Shown here: piece by piece, positions 48,101-58,100 of the stretch | How positions within the stretch are numbered: position 1 is the stretch's first letter | Layout: every line of letters begins with the position of its first letter | Assembly (NCBI GenBank): GCA_935421135.1 | Contig: OW285187.1 | Coordinates: forward strand, 24,800,429-24,864,428 | Reading direction: 5' to 3' | Length of the DNA: 64,000 bases | From: Bugulina stolonifera | Taxonomy: Eukaryota > Bryozoa > Gymnolaemata > Cheilostomatida > Bugulidae | Translations under genes and position numbers: made by a program | Notes under the pieces: model-generated | What the model was told of the DNA's origin: nothing | Seen by the model: only the letters and a program-made list of their open reading frames with translations | Database searches by the model: none

Positions 48101-51100
48101 TATCCCATTACGCCCAACAATCAAAAATACAGCGTTGATGACGCAAAGTCACAAACGAGACTGCAATCTGTAAAGTTGGCTGTGTGTATTTCTGTATCAC
48201 TGAGTTATTCTCATAAATATAATTCTAAACAAGTATTATGAACATGAGCTTCTTGGGATTCAGTAAAGGAGATGCCATGTGGACTAGGAGAGTGATTCAA
48301 ACTAAACCTGCAGTAAGTCATGTGTTATGTATCTCATTACGTCATGTACATGTAGCATAGATATTATTATGAAACTAGTAGTACATGAAAGTACTGAAAT
48401 ATAAGTTACTACTTCTACCTATCAGCATTTTGAAGCTTCTTAGAGATTGATAATTTATAATAATTTCCGTATATTTGCTGATCTTTACAGCGAGTGCAAA
48501 GAGAGTTAGAGGAAGAGTTGAAAGCAGTTTATGGAATGTTCCAGAACTTGTATATTACAAGGAATCAACTCATAAGACTACAGGAAGTCATATTAACTCA
48601 GGTTAGTATCATCTTTAATATTACATAATAATATAACTGAAATAATAAGAGTAACATCTAGATGTATATTTTTGTATTACCAATAGTGCAACGTCAGTAG
48701 AATTATCAAGTAGTAATATTATAGACTATCACTATGCTAAGTTGTACAGAGATTGAGATCCAAGACTCTACTGTTTGTATACTGAGTGGTTTAAATCGAA
48801 CCAACGATGCATCAGGTAGTGTATCCATGAGAGCACAACTCCGAATTATGAACTAATTGAGTAATTATTCGCAGTGCTAACTATTCCACGGAAAAATCTG
48901 GATTTATCTATATTTATATATTTATTTATTTACAGACAGTGAAAGAGTCTTCCCAGGTGTTAAGAACTCATGCTATAAAGAATGTATCAGATATTGTGGA
49001 GAGATATGACAACTCCAAAGATCAGCATGTAGTATATAGAAAGGTATGTTTATTATATTACTAGATACCTGTGAGTATATTATAATTATTACCATGATGA
49101 TATTATTCCATAGTGTTACTATATAATACATAATATTGTATTACAGGAAAGAGTAAAGATAACAATTGAAAGTAGTGTGCAGGACAAAATCCACATGTTT
49201 CAACAGAAATGGAAGAAGTGAATAGAATACACATGCAGCTGTTATAAAGATTGAGAATGGTTTGGGTCAAGATATAGAGAGATGGAGTATGAAGATGTAG
49301 TAATACATGTGTAGAGATATGGGATGAGGACATGATGTATACTCTATATATTATACAGACTAGAGTTTAGTTATGATTTACCTATCAGTATATTATTATT
49401 ATACTGTATAACATGTAAGATATTACTTGTTGTATGGATTGGCGAATGTACTGAATGTATTATTCCATGTATTACTAATAATTAATTCACTTGTCTATTC
49501 TTGCATATTATGGTTGAATATTCAGGAATATGCATACTGGATGTTCGTTTAACTGTTCCATTTGGTGTTGTTGAGAAATATGTATCCATCATCAAAATAA
49601 AATAAAATTAATTGATTATCAATTAAAATATATAAATATCTTCTAATAAAAATTAATTGTAAGATTTTAACTTACCGGCGGTGGCTGCAGCTCCCACACT
49701 AGCAGTTTCCCTTCACTCGTCACTATAGCAGCTTTCATCTCCGTAGATGGACACACAGACAGACCGTATATTTTCTGAGACTTTGTGATTCTCATACCAT
49801 CTGAGCTACACTGTGATTCATAGAAAAACTCTGGAGGCTTCACTGAGGATGTATCTCCACCACTGGCAGTGTTAGCTTGTAAGATAATGATTGATAATTG
49901 AAATACGATACCAAATTTAATTCTTGTACAAAGTTACACCACCTCAATCCCAAGACAGCGCATTTAACTCGATTAGTTTCCACATAAATACCTCATATAC
50001 ATGTACATGTGATATAATATGCACATAAAATAAGATAACATTGTTCCACCAATTCAGCATTGTCAGCACTACTAGTATAATACTACTATTAATACTACTA
50101 ATACAATATTCCTATACCATTAGTACAGCATTACTCCACTACAACACTACCAGTACAGTAGCACCACACTACTAATCCTGAGCTAACTTTACCTGATTCA
50201 TTCATCAACTTCCTAATCCGAAGTACTACGGTACCATTGTCATGTAAACAGTACATAGCATCACGGTACCGGCATGGGTAAACCTACAGAATGCCAGTTA
50301 TATCTAGTATAGAAAAGCTTTCATTGGTTAGTTGAGGGCATCTCATTGACCTCTGCTGACTAATCACATATACAGTTTTTTATTTTCACATTACATGTAT
50401 CTGTACTAGGGTTAACAAAGGTGGATAACTCACAAGAATCAAAACTATTCTGTACATACATACATACATACATACATGTACCTATTATATTATATTCAAA
50501 CATGCATATTTATGACATACGCTAAAAACACATACTTCTAAATGAAATTATATAAACACAAAATATTTTCTTAACTGCATGTGGCAATGCATGCTAGGAA
50601 ATTTAGTACGAGGGTAGGCTATCACTGGTAAAACAAGACACAAAAGCAGGCATGCATGCAATGTAAACAATTTACCAATTTTTTCAAAAAGAAACCGTAA
50701 CATGTTCTAATCTGTATAAGCAATGCCGGGCACCAACAAAGCAATTGTAATTGAACACTAATTCTAACAAGACAGGACGTATTGACAAGACAAACTACAT
50801 TACCGGGAACTACAACAGTAAAAATAAAAGCAAAATAAATAAGAGTATAAGACAAAAACTCAACATTAACCATGTATCCCCGATGAACTGTGATAGAACA
50901 CATACAATGTAATTATAAGCACATGATGACGTTAGTCTACATCGCGTATGGTTCAATAAAAACAATCAAGATTTAAGCACACACACAATCACATAGATAC
51001 ACATGTACATGTAAAATGTGTAATGGGTCTCACAACAGTTTTACTATAGGATAATTATGGGAGAAATAAACGACACTGACCTCTATAAACGGACAGGTTG

Positions 51101-54100
51101 ATCTCTCCAGAGATACTATAGCGATGGTCTGTTTAATGTCAAGGTCAAGTATAAGAATATCCTGAGTGTACACGAGTACAAGAGTGTTCCTTCTGGTACG
51201 GTGGAAGAGCACACTGACTAGGTTAGTGAGCTGTTGTGAGTCATCACTGACAGCAATAGATGACTTGCTACAATGTTAGAGAGTATATACCCTGTACATA
51301 TCTACATAACTACTTAAACAGTAAATCCAACGCTACACCAACAAAATATTAAGAGTTTAAAATCACTAAAACAAAAACAATTTCGCTTGGTATTTGAAGC
51401 ACGATTTTTAATATGCGGTCAAACATATACAATCATAACAGTGACTATCTAGCTGCAGCAGTACACCTAATGTAATACATGAACTTTTGACATTTAACTT
51501 CTCACTAATGTAGTCTATGTAGACATGGTTACCTTGTGGAGCGGTCACTTAGCATCAGCTTCGATCTTCTGGGAATGTCAAAGAACATGGAGGCAACCCG
51601 ACTCTTCTCCGCTGGGCTGGTGGGAAGAGGGGAAGGCGGAGGAGGCTCTATGTAAACATAATGTATCTATACACATAATATCCATGGTATATGATGTATC
51701 CACACAAGTACTAGCGGACATGTATAACACTGTACTACGTATTGAATAAACACAACATAAAACACACAAGAAACTGCAAGCAATGAAAGAGTAACAAATC
51801 ACACATACCAGATGAGGAGGATAAGAAGAACCTTGTGCCATCAGATGGAGCTTGAGACGGAGAGAAATCTGTGACGTACTGGACGAACCCACCTCCATTC
51901 ACTGTAAACAATTAACTGCAGCTAATAGGAGTGACTTTGATTGACATTGATATACATGTAAATACTCAAGCATAAATGTCAGACTTCTCTAGTAATGTCA
52001 GGATCAATATATTTAATAACAAGCAGACACAATTATATAACATAACACACTTACAAACAATACGTTCAATATTGAAAGGATCTTTAGTGAAAGAGCTAAA
52101 GGAGTCTGTAAATGATTTCTTCCAGATTTGTTCACCAGTCTTGGGGTTCCATAGAACAAGGAGGGCAGTTTGATGAAGTGAAAGCAGAGACAAATCTGTA
52201 CTATTTGTGTAGAAAAGTTCCAGAGCTGAAACAGTAGAAGTAAAACTAGTAAATATTGTGCATCGACTAAAACAGAGACGCTGATGGTAAGACAAACACA
52301 ATTGTACTTACCATTTACTACTTTATTAGCTTCGGAAAGCCTTTGTTTAGCCTTCCCAGCAGTAACATCGAATATAGCAATAAATCCAGAGGTGTCAGCA
52401 GATGCCAGGTAGATGTGGTGCTCCTCTTCATCAGCTGGAGTGGCGCTGGGAGCCCAACAGACCTGCATGGAGACAGAGAGGGTGAAGAATGTGTGGCACT
52501 GTTACCACCAGGGTATCAGAAGACTGCACTATTACTGTCACTGTCAGAGAACTACCAGATAACATGAAACACTGTCCTACCATTATATTACATAGGTCTA
52601 TTCGACAGACAGAACTGTCAGGTCTTACATGCCATATTCTTAACAATACTGTCGGTAACTAACAAATATTCTGCTGTAACCATAACCTACAACTATTCCG
52701 GATGTAGTAGCTTGAAAGAAATCAAAAAACTATAACACAGCAAACATTGTAGCGTACATACCTTAGTGATGGGAGAACGATGTGAATGTAGTGCCGTCAC
52801 ATGCTACAACATATGAATATTTTTCATATTATCATCATCAAGAATAAAAGTAAACAAAACTGCAACCACACAAAATAGAGAAAATGAGTACAGTAACATC
52901 AGATTCTTATCCAGAATTGAACTTAATCAAATGATCAGTCGCTAATAGTCAACATATTTTCACATCTTGCAGTGATTAATTTTTCCTTCAAACATTTTGC
53001 ATACTAGGAGGCTTCATACTACTGTAGATGGTTTGCAGTACACTGAATAATAACCTGAAGCTGCGCCATACAACAAAACTCCGCAAAGTTAGAATTTCTA
53101 CATGTATCGTAATTACATGTAAAACCACCAATACCGCACTGCTGAGATTTCTAATGAGAAAAGGTTATCCAGTGAAAACAGGACAAATCGACCTATTTAA
53201 TTTGAAAATGTCACCAGAGTGATACAATAAAAGCTATCCTTTCAGATAGATGACGGAAGTATAAAAGCAAACTAAACAAATGTTCAACTACAAGTTGGTT
53301 TGTATGGAACATATTCAGGTCTAACTTATCATTACCTGCAACGTCGTTGAATCCACAACTGCGACAGTAGTATTCGCTGCATAGGCGATAAGACCATGTT
53401 CACCCCTAGTAAACATATAAGTGTAGTAAGACATATGATTAAATGGATGAGTGGAGAATAGTGTTTTGCTAAAGTAAAAAATATGCATGTAATTAGGCTA
53501 TGATACTGCATATTTCATTTACAATGAATATGAGCCCCAGCACACCTCATCAAATTTTGGACTATTACTACTACATTATACACCATAATCATTATAATCA
53601 TTGAAATCCATATCAGTGAGCATACTAGCAGTTGCAGTTGAGTTTGTCTGATAGGCATACATACAATGCAATTGAGAGGTTGCACATTCGCATTGGATTA
53701 TGGGTAGGGCAGGCAAGGTGCCAAAATAAATGCAAAAACTAAGTCTTTTAGAAACAATACAATAAGCTTAAGAAACCAGTAAGTATTAATTAAAGGACTC
53801 GACTGACGCCGACTCTCTGAGCAAACGAAATTTAAACTCAAACTGGACACCGAGTCCGAGTAGGCTCGATAATCATAATACCGACTCTTAAATAGTATAG
53901 CACTCAGGTGGCAAAAACACTGCGATGTCAGTAGTTTTAGGATAAATAGTCAGAGCTAGTGACTGAGTGTGAAAGATGGATGAAGCATAATGCATAAGCC
54001 ACAGTCACTTTGAAAGTGGAAAGTCAAAGTTTAAAGCAACCGAATTTGGACGAGACCATCAAAACTTTCTTACCATGCAAGTGCACCCTTATTCTGCGAA

Positions 54101-54138
54101 ACAAGAGTTCCTGGAAATACTTTAGGAGCAATCTTCAT
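24191..54138 (-). CDS. WDR11: WDR11 homologue, complete, 29 exons, one 19-kb intron
   Basis: WD-repeat scaffold. In animals it partners FAM91A1 in endosome-to-Golgi tethering and affects Hedgehog signalling and cilia. Exons: 54074-54138, 53336-53405, 52762-52803, 52312-52462, 52055-52225, 51809-51901, 51533-51647, 51081-51267, 50193-50283, 49676-49875, 30438-30669, 30081-30269, 29844-29916, 29563-29671, 29264-29325, 28965-29076, 28831-28872, 28642-28748, 28414-28528, 27422-27590, 27097-27217, 26698-26876, 26305-26441, 25886-26052, 25546-25640, 25248-25345, 25032-25115, 24659-24803, 24191-24351. All phases agree: 1,193 aa, against about 1,224 in human. Family blocks: NKGALAWGEHGLIAYA, LASADTSGFIAIFDV, QDILILDLDIKQTIAI, MCPPLTTKNFHVYQPYLAIG, KPMELWEMKTLTLLREM, NGNISFWDLK, VRKIRFAPGKDNGK, LLCLIDKSLDACRYLQSYG. 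Exon 28831-28872 has a weak acceptor and is the least certain. Confidence 0.94.
27591..28413. other. WDR11 intron 19, nothing firm
   Basis: This 823-bp intron contains one minus-strand stretch (27812-27887) that reads open with AG and GT edges. Its length is not a multiple of three, and the family alignment needs no exon here, so I do not call it. Confidence 0.5.
29393..29557. repeat. 17-bp minisatellite, 9 copies, at a WDR11 donor
   Basis: Units read ACAGACAAGCATGTAAT with A/G changes. The array abuts the donor of exon 29563-29671 and occupies the intron before exon 29264-29325. Confidence 0.85.
31071..32055 (+). CDS. Intron-nested family, copy 1 (unknown 120-aa protein)
   Basis: Exons 31071-31139, 31317-31427, 31764-31871 and 31981-32055 (23, 37, 36 and 24 codons plus stop), with all introns phase 0 and GT-AG. 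The protein starts MSFLGFSKGDAMWTRRVIQT. It continues with RVQRELEEELKAVYGMFQNS, then RAIKKVSDIVERYDKS, and ends VYMFQQKWRK. It is rich in charged residues in helix-like spacing, with no signal peptide or membrane segment. I do not recognise the family. An in-frame ATG two codons upstream (31065) could start MN-MSFLG; a TAA lies just before it. AATAAA is at 32383-32388. The gene is antisense to its host WDR11. Conserved exons against diverged introns between copies argue for a real protein gene. Confidence 0.75.
33225..33392 (+). other. 55-codon leader reading frame before copy 2
   Basis: It reads MDQKYKFEYYPITPNNQKCN and on to SKQVL, then TGA, with the TGA overlapping the start codon of copy 2 as ATGA. 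The same frame occurs at 38116-38283 and 43004-43171 (type B copies). In type A copies the second codon is followed by TAA. It may be an upstream ORF that affects translation of the main protein. Whether it lies in the mRNA is unknown. Confidence 0.4.
33389..34438 (+). CDS. Intron-nested family, copy 2 (type B, shifted start)
   Basis: Exons 33389-33463, 33642-33752, 34107-34214 and 34367-34438. The usual second ATG is ACG here (33395-33397), so the start must be the in-frame ATG at 33389, giving MNTSFLGF. The end is shortened by one codon (QQNWK then TGA), and exon 3 ends VVYGK in place of VVYRK. It is preceded by an open frame of 55 codons (33225-33392, MDQKYKFEYY...) whose TGA overlaps the start as ATGA. 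AATAAA is at 34773-34778. Confidence 0.7.
35281..35442 (+). mobile_element. tRNA-derived SINE-like insertion, copy A
   Basis: The head contains an A box (TGGTGTAGTGG) and a B box (GGTTCAAACCC), the two internal RNA polymerase III promoter boxes. The acceptor-stem halves do not pair, so it is not a working tRNA. It is flanked by ACATGTTA on both sides (35273-35280 and 35443-35450), a target-site duplication. The matching empty site (ACATGTTAATAGTCATTGGC) is present after copies 1, 3 and 5. Confidence 0.75.
35954..36939 (+). CDS. Intron-nested family, copy 3 (type A)
   Basis: Exons 35954-36022, 36201-36311, 36648-36755 and 36865-36939. The alternative upstream ATG is ATC here, so 35954 is the only start. 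Changes from copy 1 include SYITKNQ in exon 2, KEPSQ and NSKDQH in exon 3, and FESNVQ in exon 4. The upstream leader frame is only MD-stop. It has the same exon sequence as copy 5 as far as I could compare by eye. AATAAA is at 37270-37275. Confidence 0.75.
38286..39331 (+). CDS. Intron-nested family, copy 4 (type B)
   Basis: Exons 38286-38354, 38533-38643, 38997-39104 and 39257-39331, with an alternative in-frame ATG at 38280. Exon 2 reads SYVTRNQLTRL, exon 3 has RAITKVSD and NSKAHH, and exon 4 has NVQHKVYMFQQKWKK. A 55-codon leader frame (38116-38283) ends in a TGA overlapping the alternative ATG. It differs from copy 6 by one residue (T for I in NQLxRL). AATAAA is at 39662-39667. Confidence 0.75.
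40170..40332 (+). mobile_element. tRNA-derived SINE-like insertion, copy B
   Basis: Same element and same site as copy A, with small changes (GTGCCGCAG in place of GTGCGCAG). The flanking ACATGTTA duplication is intact (40162-40169 and 40333-40340). Confidence 0.75.
40842..41827 (+). CDS. Intron-nested family, copy 5 (type A)
   Basis: Exons 40842-40910, 41089-41199, 41536-41643 and 41753-41827. Every boundary lies exactly 4,888 bp after the matching one of copy 3, and the coding sequence appears identical to it. Only the 40842 ATG is available as a start. AATAAA is at 42158-42163. Confidence 0.75.
43174..44219 (+). CDS. Intron-nested family, copy 6 (type B)
   Basis: Exons 43174-43242, 43421-43531, 43885-43992 and 44145-44219, each 4,888 bp after copy 4. 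One coding change separates them (NQLIRL here). The leader frame 43004-43171 (55 codons) overlaps the alternative ATG at 43168. AATAAA is at 44550-44555. Confidence 0.75.
45058..45220 (+). mobile_element. tRNA-derived SINE-like insertion, copy C
   Basis: Exactly 4,888 bp after copy B and apparently identical to it. It was carried by duplication of the dimer, not by a new insertion. Confidence 0.75.
45730..46755 (+). CDS. Intron-nested family, copy 7 (A/B recombinant)
   Basis: Exons 45730-45798, 45977-46087, 46424-46531 and 46684-46755. Exons 1-2 and intron 1 match type A copies 3 and 5. Exon 3 mixes characters (KESFQ as in copy 1, NSKAHH as in copies 4 and 6). Intron 3, the shortened end (QQKWK, TGA) and the downstream flank with its SINE are type B. 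The frame is intact at 119 codons. AATAAA is at 47073-47078. Confidence 0.75.
47582..47744 (+). mobile_element. tRNA-derived SINE-like insertion, copy D
   Basis: Follows the recombinant gene copy 7. The A and B boxes are kept. The right-hand target duplicate has decayed to ACACGTTA. Its presence here fits the type B origin of the 3' half of copy 7. Confidence 0.72.
48244..49221 (+). CDS. Intron-nested family, copy 8 (most diverged, array edge)
   Basis: Exons 48244-48312, 48491-48601, 48936-49043 and 49147-49221, with an alternative ATG at 48238. Exon 2 has NLYITRNQ, exon 3 RTHAIKN, and exon 4 ITIESSVQDKIHMFQQ, the largest set of changes in the family. The frame and splice sites are still intact. 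Intron 3 is shorter than in the other copies. Array homology ends at about 49480 before the usual AATAAA. Replacement signals occur in unique sequence near 49596-49606. Confidence 0.7.
50284..51080. other. WDR11 intron 8 with a short TACA repeat
   Basis: This 797-bp intron holds an (ACAT)n microsatellite at about 50455-50479. Nothing else was seen. Confidence 0.5.
52804..54073. other. WDR11 introns 1 and 2 around the small second exon
   Basis: These introns (532 and 668 bp) flank exon 53336-53405. They are AT-rich and I see no further element in them. Confidence 0.5.
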
Positions 54139-55146
54139 TTTCAGTGCTCTACATCAACATTCATAGACATTATAAAGTATAAAATGAGCCAGAAATTGTT
54201 TATTTGAGATGTTTTACTAGAAAGCACATCGTGTCCTCACTCACTCCTCTTTTTGACTTGTCAATAACGCTGTTGCCGACGATCCTCTGCTGTTGCTCGA
54301 TAACTTTTGGGTGCTAGTCAACACCTCTCTCATAGCCATTCTGAATGTGTTTGCTCTCAAGCTAGACTATCAATCCGGAAGTTGACTTAGCTTACCCTGT
54401 CATAGAGTTATCTTCTCTCGCATATGCATGCCGCCACAATAAGAAGATAATTCCAAATTCTATGAATGCCACAGGTTTTGTAGTGCCAATATTCTGCCAC
54501 TACAAAACCTAAGAAAGAATGTTAATGAACAAACAAAGATACAGATATGTGCAAAAAAAAACTTGAATAATAACCATAACTACAATTATGCACATTGAAA
54601 ATCATCACCCTCCCTTCCCTGTAGTCACCTTGCAAGCTAGCATCCTCAATATAACAAGTTGGGGTGCAGTCCTTTACACTAACAGATGTACAGGCTACTG
54701 CATCCAGGTACTGATATTTAGATAATCTAGTTGATGGTTTATACTTTGATAATGGAAGTAGATTTATAGTGTGGGCTAGTATACACAAACAAAATATAAC
54801 AGGGCCTAAGAAGTGCCGAAGCCACTACACCAAATAGAACAGTGTTTAAATTTTAGAATAATATTCATATAGATAGGTATGCTGCCAAGTCACTATATAA
54901 CTAGTAAAAATAAAATCTAATGACTGTATTCGATGTAAATATGTTACTCTGACATTTGACCAACTAGTAAAAACATACCATAAAACATTCAGCCTACAAC
55001 AACGAGCATTGTACAAAAAGCAAGAATCAACCAGCCAATCATCTCAATCATATCTTTATTTCGAGTAATAGACCAATTATTATACATGTACTACATGTAT
55101 AATACTTGTACTGACAAAATATAATACATAATTAAGAGTTGTCTAT
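54139..55146. promoter_or_regulatory. Spacer between CARS1 stop and WDR11 start
   Basis: It holds the CARS1 3' end and the WDR11 promoter and 5' UTR, both on the minus strand. A minus-strand AATAAA for CARS1 lies at 55065-55070, about 77 bp past its stop. No promoter motif could be assigned. Confidence 0.55.
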
Positions 55147-58100
55147 CTACTGTTCTACATTGTCTGTACCGTTCTTCTCTTTCATGTACTCATTGTATTT
55201 CTTCAACTGAGCATCGTATTGCTTTTGTAGTTTTTTCAGTTGACTTTTGGTGATTTCTGCACCATCAGCAGCATGTGTTGGCATCCCCTGAGCAAAAAAC
55301 AATACAGCATACAATGTATTTATACAACATACATCCTACACCAGACCCAAAGGGTTGCTCAGTCAAACACGTAATACTAGTGACACAAACATATTATCTC
55401 CCCTTCACAAAGGTGATTGAACACCTAATATTCCCAGTTTTACTAACAATTCTGTGTAATCGACTTATAACTCAGACCCACATAATGAAATCATGTATGT
55501 GTACACAATTTCAAATTTGTGTATTTACATAAATATTCCAAAACATGAAATGTACAGATACCAGCTATAACCATGAAGTTTGTACATGTAGAGAGACAAG
55601 CTCAGGAAGGCTTATTCACTATCAAATTAGCAGTTGACTGAATTTTGCCTGGGAACTGAAATCATTTTAGAATTCCCTACACTGCTACATTGTTTTTCAT
55701 TATGAATTAGATAGGAACAGCAATCAAGATACCCACTTCATTTAGTTATCCCAACATTTACCACTTGCACAACAGAGGGTACTAGCTGTAGTTTACTTGG
55801 ACAACAGAGGGTACTAGCTGTAGTTTACTTGCACAACAGAGGGTACTAGCTGTAGTTTACTTGCACAACAGAGGGTACTAGCTGTAGTTTACTTGCACAA
55901 TGAAGGCTAATAGTTGAACATATAGTTTGGTGCATACCAATGAGAATAAAATATCCAAAATATTTGGGGTAAAAAAATAAAGAAAAGTGTAAAATCTTTT
56001 TATTACATGTATAAGCCAGTTATTAACCACTCAATATACAGCTCCCAGTCCCATTATGTGACATGTAGCATGTTCACTAATAGACTGATATATAACATGT
56101 GTGTGACTGTGTGTAGACTGTGGTCATCTCTTACATACCTTATCATCGAACTTGGAGTATTTGTCGGTCTGACCAGTAAACATCTCTGAAGGTGGAACTC
56201 TTCTCTGTGCGTCCTTTGCTTCCTACAAATAGACATGGCACAGCATATACAGCGTAGGTGTACATAATAGTATATCATGAAATGTAATACAGTGTAGTAG
56301 TGATGTAATATGGTGTACTAGTGGTGTCATGCGGTGTACTAGTGGTGTAGTACAGTGTAGTAGTGGTGTAGTACAGTGTAGTAGTGGTGTAGTACAGTGT
56401 AGTAGTGGTGTAGTACAGTGTAGTAGTGGTGTAGTACAGTGTAGTAGTGGTGTAGTACAGTGTAGTAGTGGTGTAGTACCGTGTAGTGTAGTGTAGTAGT
56501 GGTGTAGTACAGTGTAGTAGTGGTGTAGTACAGTGTAGTAGTGGTGTAGTACAGTGTAGTACCGTGTAGTGTAGTGTAGTAGTGGTGTAGTACCGTGTAG
56601 TAGTGGTGTAGTACAGTGTAGTAGTGGTGTAGTACAGTGTAGTAGTGGTGTAGTACAGTGTAGTAGCGGTGTAGTACCGTGTAGTAGTGGTGTAGTACCG
56701 TGTAGTGCAGTGTAGTAGTGGTGTAGTACAGTGTAGTAGTGGTGTAGTACAGTGTAGTAGTGGTGTAGTACAGTGTAGTAGTGGTGTAGTACAGTGTAGT
56801 AGTGGTGTAGTACCGTGTAGTGTAGTGTAGTAGTGGTGTAGTACAGTGTAGTAGTGGTGTAGTACCGTGTAGTGTAGTGTAGTAGTGGTGTAGTACAGTG
56901 TAGTAGTGGTGTAGTACAGTGTAGTAGTGGTGTAGTACAGTGTAGTAGTGGTGTAGTACAGTGTAGTACCGTGTAGTGCAGTGTAGTAGTGATGTAATAT
57001 AGTGTACTAGTGGCGTAATGCGGTGTAGTACAGTGTAGTAGTGGTGTAGTAGTGGTGTAATACAGTGTAGTAGTGGTGTAGTAGTGGTGTAGTACAGTGT
57101 AGTAGTGGTGTAGTACAGTGTAGTAGTGGTGTAGTACAGTGTAGTACAGTGTAGTAGTGGTGTAGTACAGTGTAGTACCGTGTAGTGTAGTGTAGTAGTG
57201 GTGTAGTACAGTGTAGTAGTGGTGTAGTACCGTGTAGTAGTGGTGTAGTACCGTGTAGTAGTGGTGTAGTACAGTGTAGTAGTGGTGTAGTACAGTGTAG
57301 TAGTGGTGTAGTACAGTGTAGTAGTGGTGTAGTACAGTGTAGTAGTGGTGTAGTACCATGTAGTAGTAGTGTAATACGGTGTACTAGTGATGTAATACAA
57401 TTTCAGCGTTCTAATATTAGTTGTGAATATAATAATTGTGTATTTACAATACAGTGAATACTACATGTATTGTAATGTAACAGAGTAGAGTTATACAACA
57501 CTCCACAATATTCTGATAAAACGCACCTTCTCAGCAGCTGCTTTAGCTTTCTTAGCTTCTTTCGCAAGTCGCTCTTTCTCCTTCAGCTGTAACATAACAC
57601 AATAGAATTTGTACACAACCAACATAATATATATACCCTAAAAGCAGATACACTTTGCGAGTTTTAACTTTTGCGAATTTCGCGAGTGACAAACTCGCAA
57701 ATAATTTCCATCGCTATTAATATCTGCTTTCAAACTGATTTAAATAATTTCTGGTTTAAACAGACCATACATGCAGCTATATAGCTATATGATACATAGT
57801 TGAATATTTCACAAAGCAGCAAGTATTTGCTGTAACATAATTGGTAAGTAGCATAGAGTAGGAGCTTAATCAGGGGATCTTTTAACAAGCTATGGTAATT
57901 ACTTTACCTCACAGGCAGGCTTGCTGCACTATATAGGAATCAGCTGTAGTTTTGTACTGTATGTAAGTGGGGTTTAAATCTGAGTAAACATGGAGCTTAG
58001 CTAAGCTTGGTTTTAATGCTAAAATATGCTTAAACATCAATTTTGGGACTTAAACAAATTTCGAGATAGGCCAAACTCGCTAAATATTTCTATCGCAAAA

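Larger units (their letters stand above)
30885..49480 (+). repeat. Tandem gene array, 8 units of about 2.3-2.6 kb
   Basis: Each unit contains one four-exon gene plus flanks. Start-codon spacings are 2324, 2559, 2332, 2556, 2332, 2556 and 2514 bp. Two unit types alternate, told apart by introns 2 and 3: type A (copies 1, 3, 5, 7-5' half, 8) and type B (copies 2, 4, 6, 7-3' half). From about 35.7 to 46.2 kb the sequence repeats at an exact offset of 4,888 bp (one A-B dimer). By eye I found only single-base differences, at 38382/43270, 38615/43503 and 41358/46246. Homology ends at about 49480, before the polyadenylation signal of the last unit. Confidence 0.9.
30670..49675. other. WDR11 intron 10, 19,006 bp, host of a nested gene array
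   Basis: The donor is CCG|GTAAGT at 49675 and the acceptor TTTTTAG ends at 30670. WDR11 reading phase is 0 on both sides, with the family alignment continuing from the LVWELQ repeat to the next WDR11 block. About 30885-49480 is tandemly repeated DNA. Only about 200 bp at each side is unique. The next largest introns in this gene are under 850 bp. Confidence 0.9.

Noticed and set aside
54290..54360. A WDR11 first exon starting MAMREVLTSTQK
   Set aside because: The frame ends after 32 codons without a matching donor. The exon at 54074-54138 gives the family N-terminus (KVFPGTLVSQNKGALAW) and the right phase.
56223..57400. Two overlapping minus-strand reading frames of more than 350 codons ([14 protein letters not shown])
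   Set aside because: They are by-products of a 21-bp minisatellite without stops, lying wholly inside a CARS1 intron.
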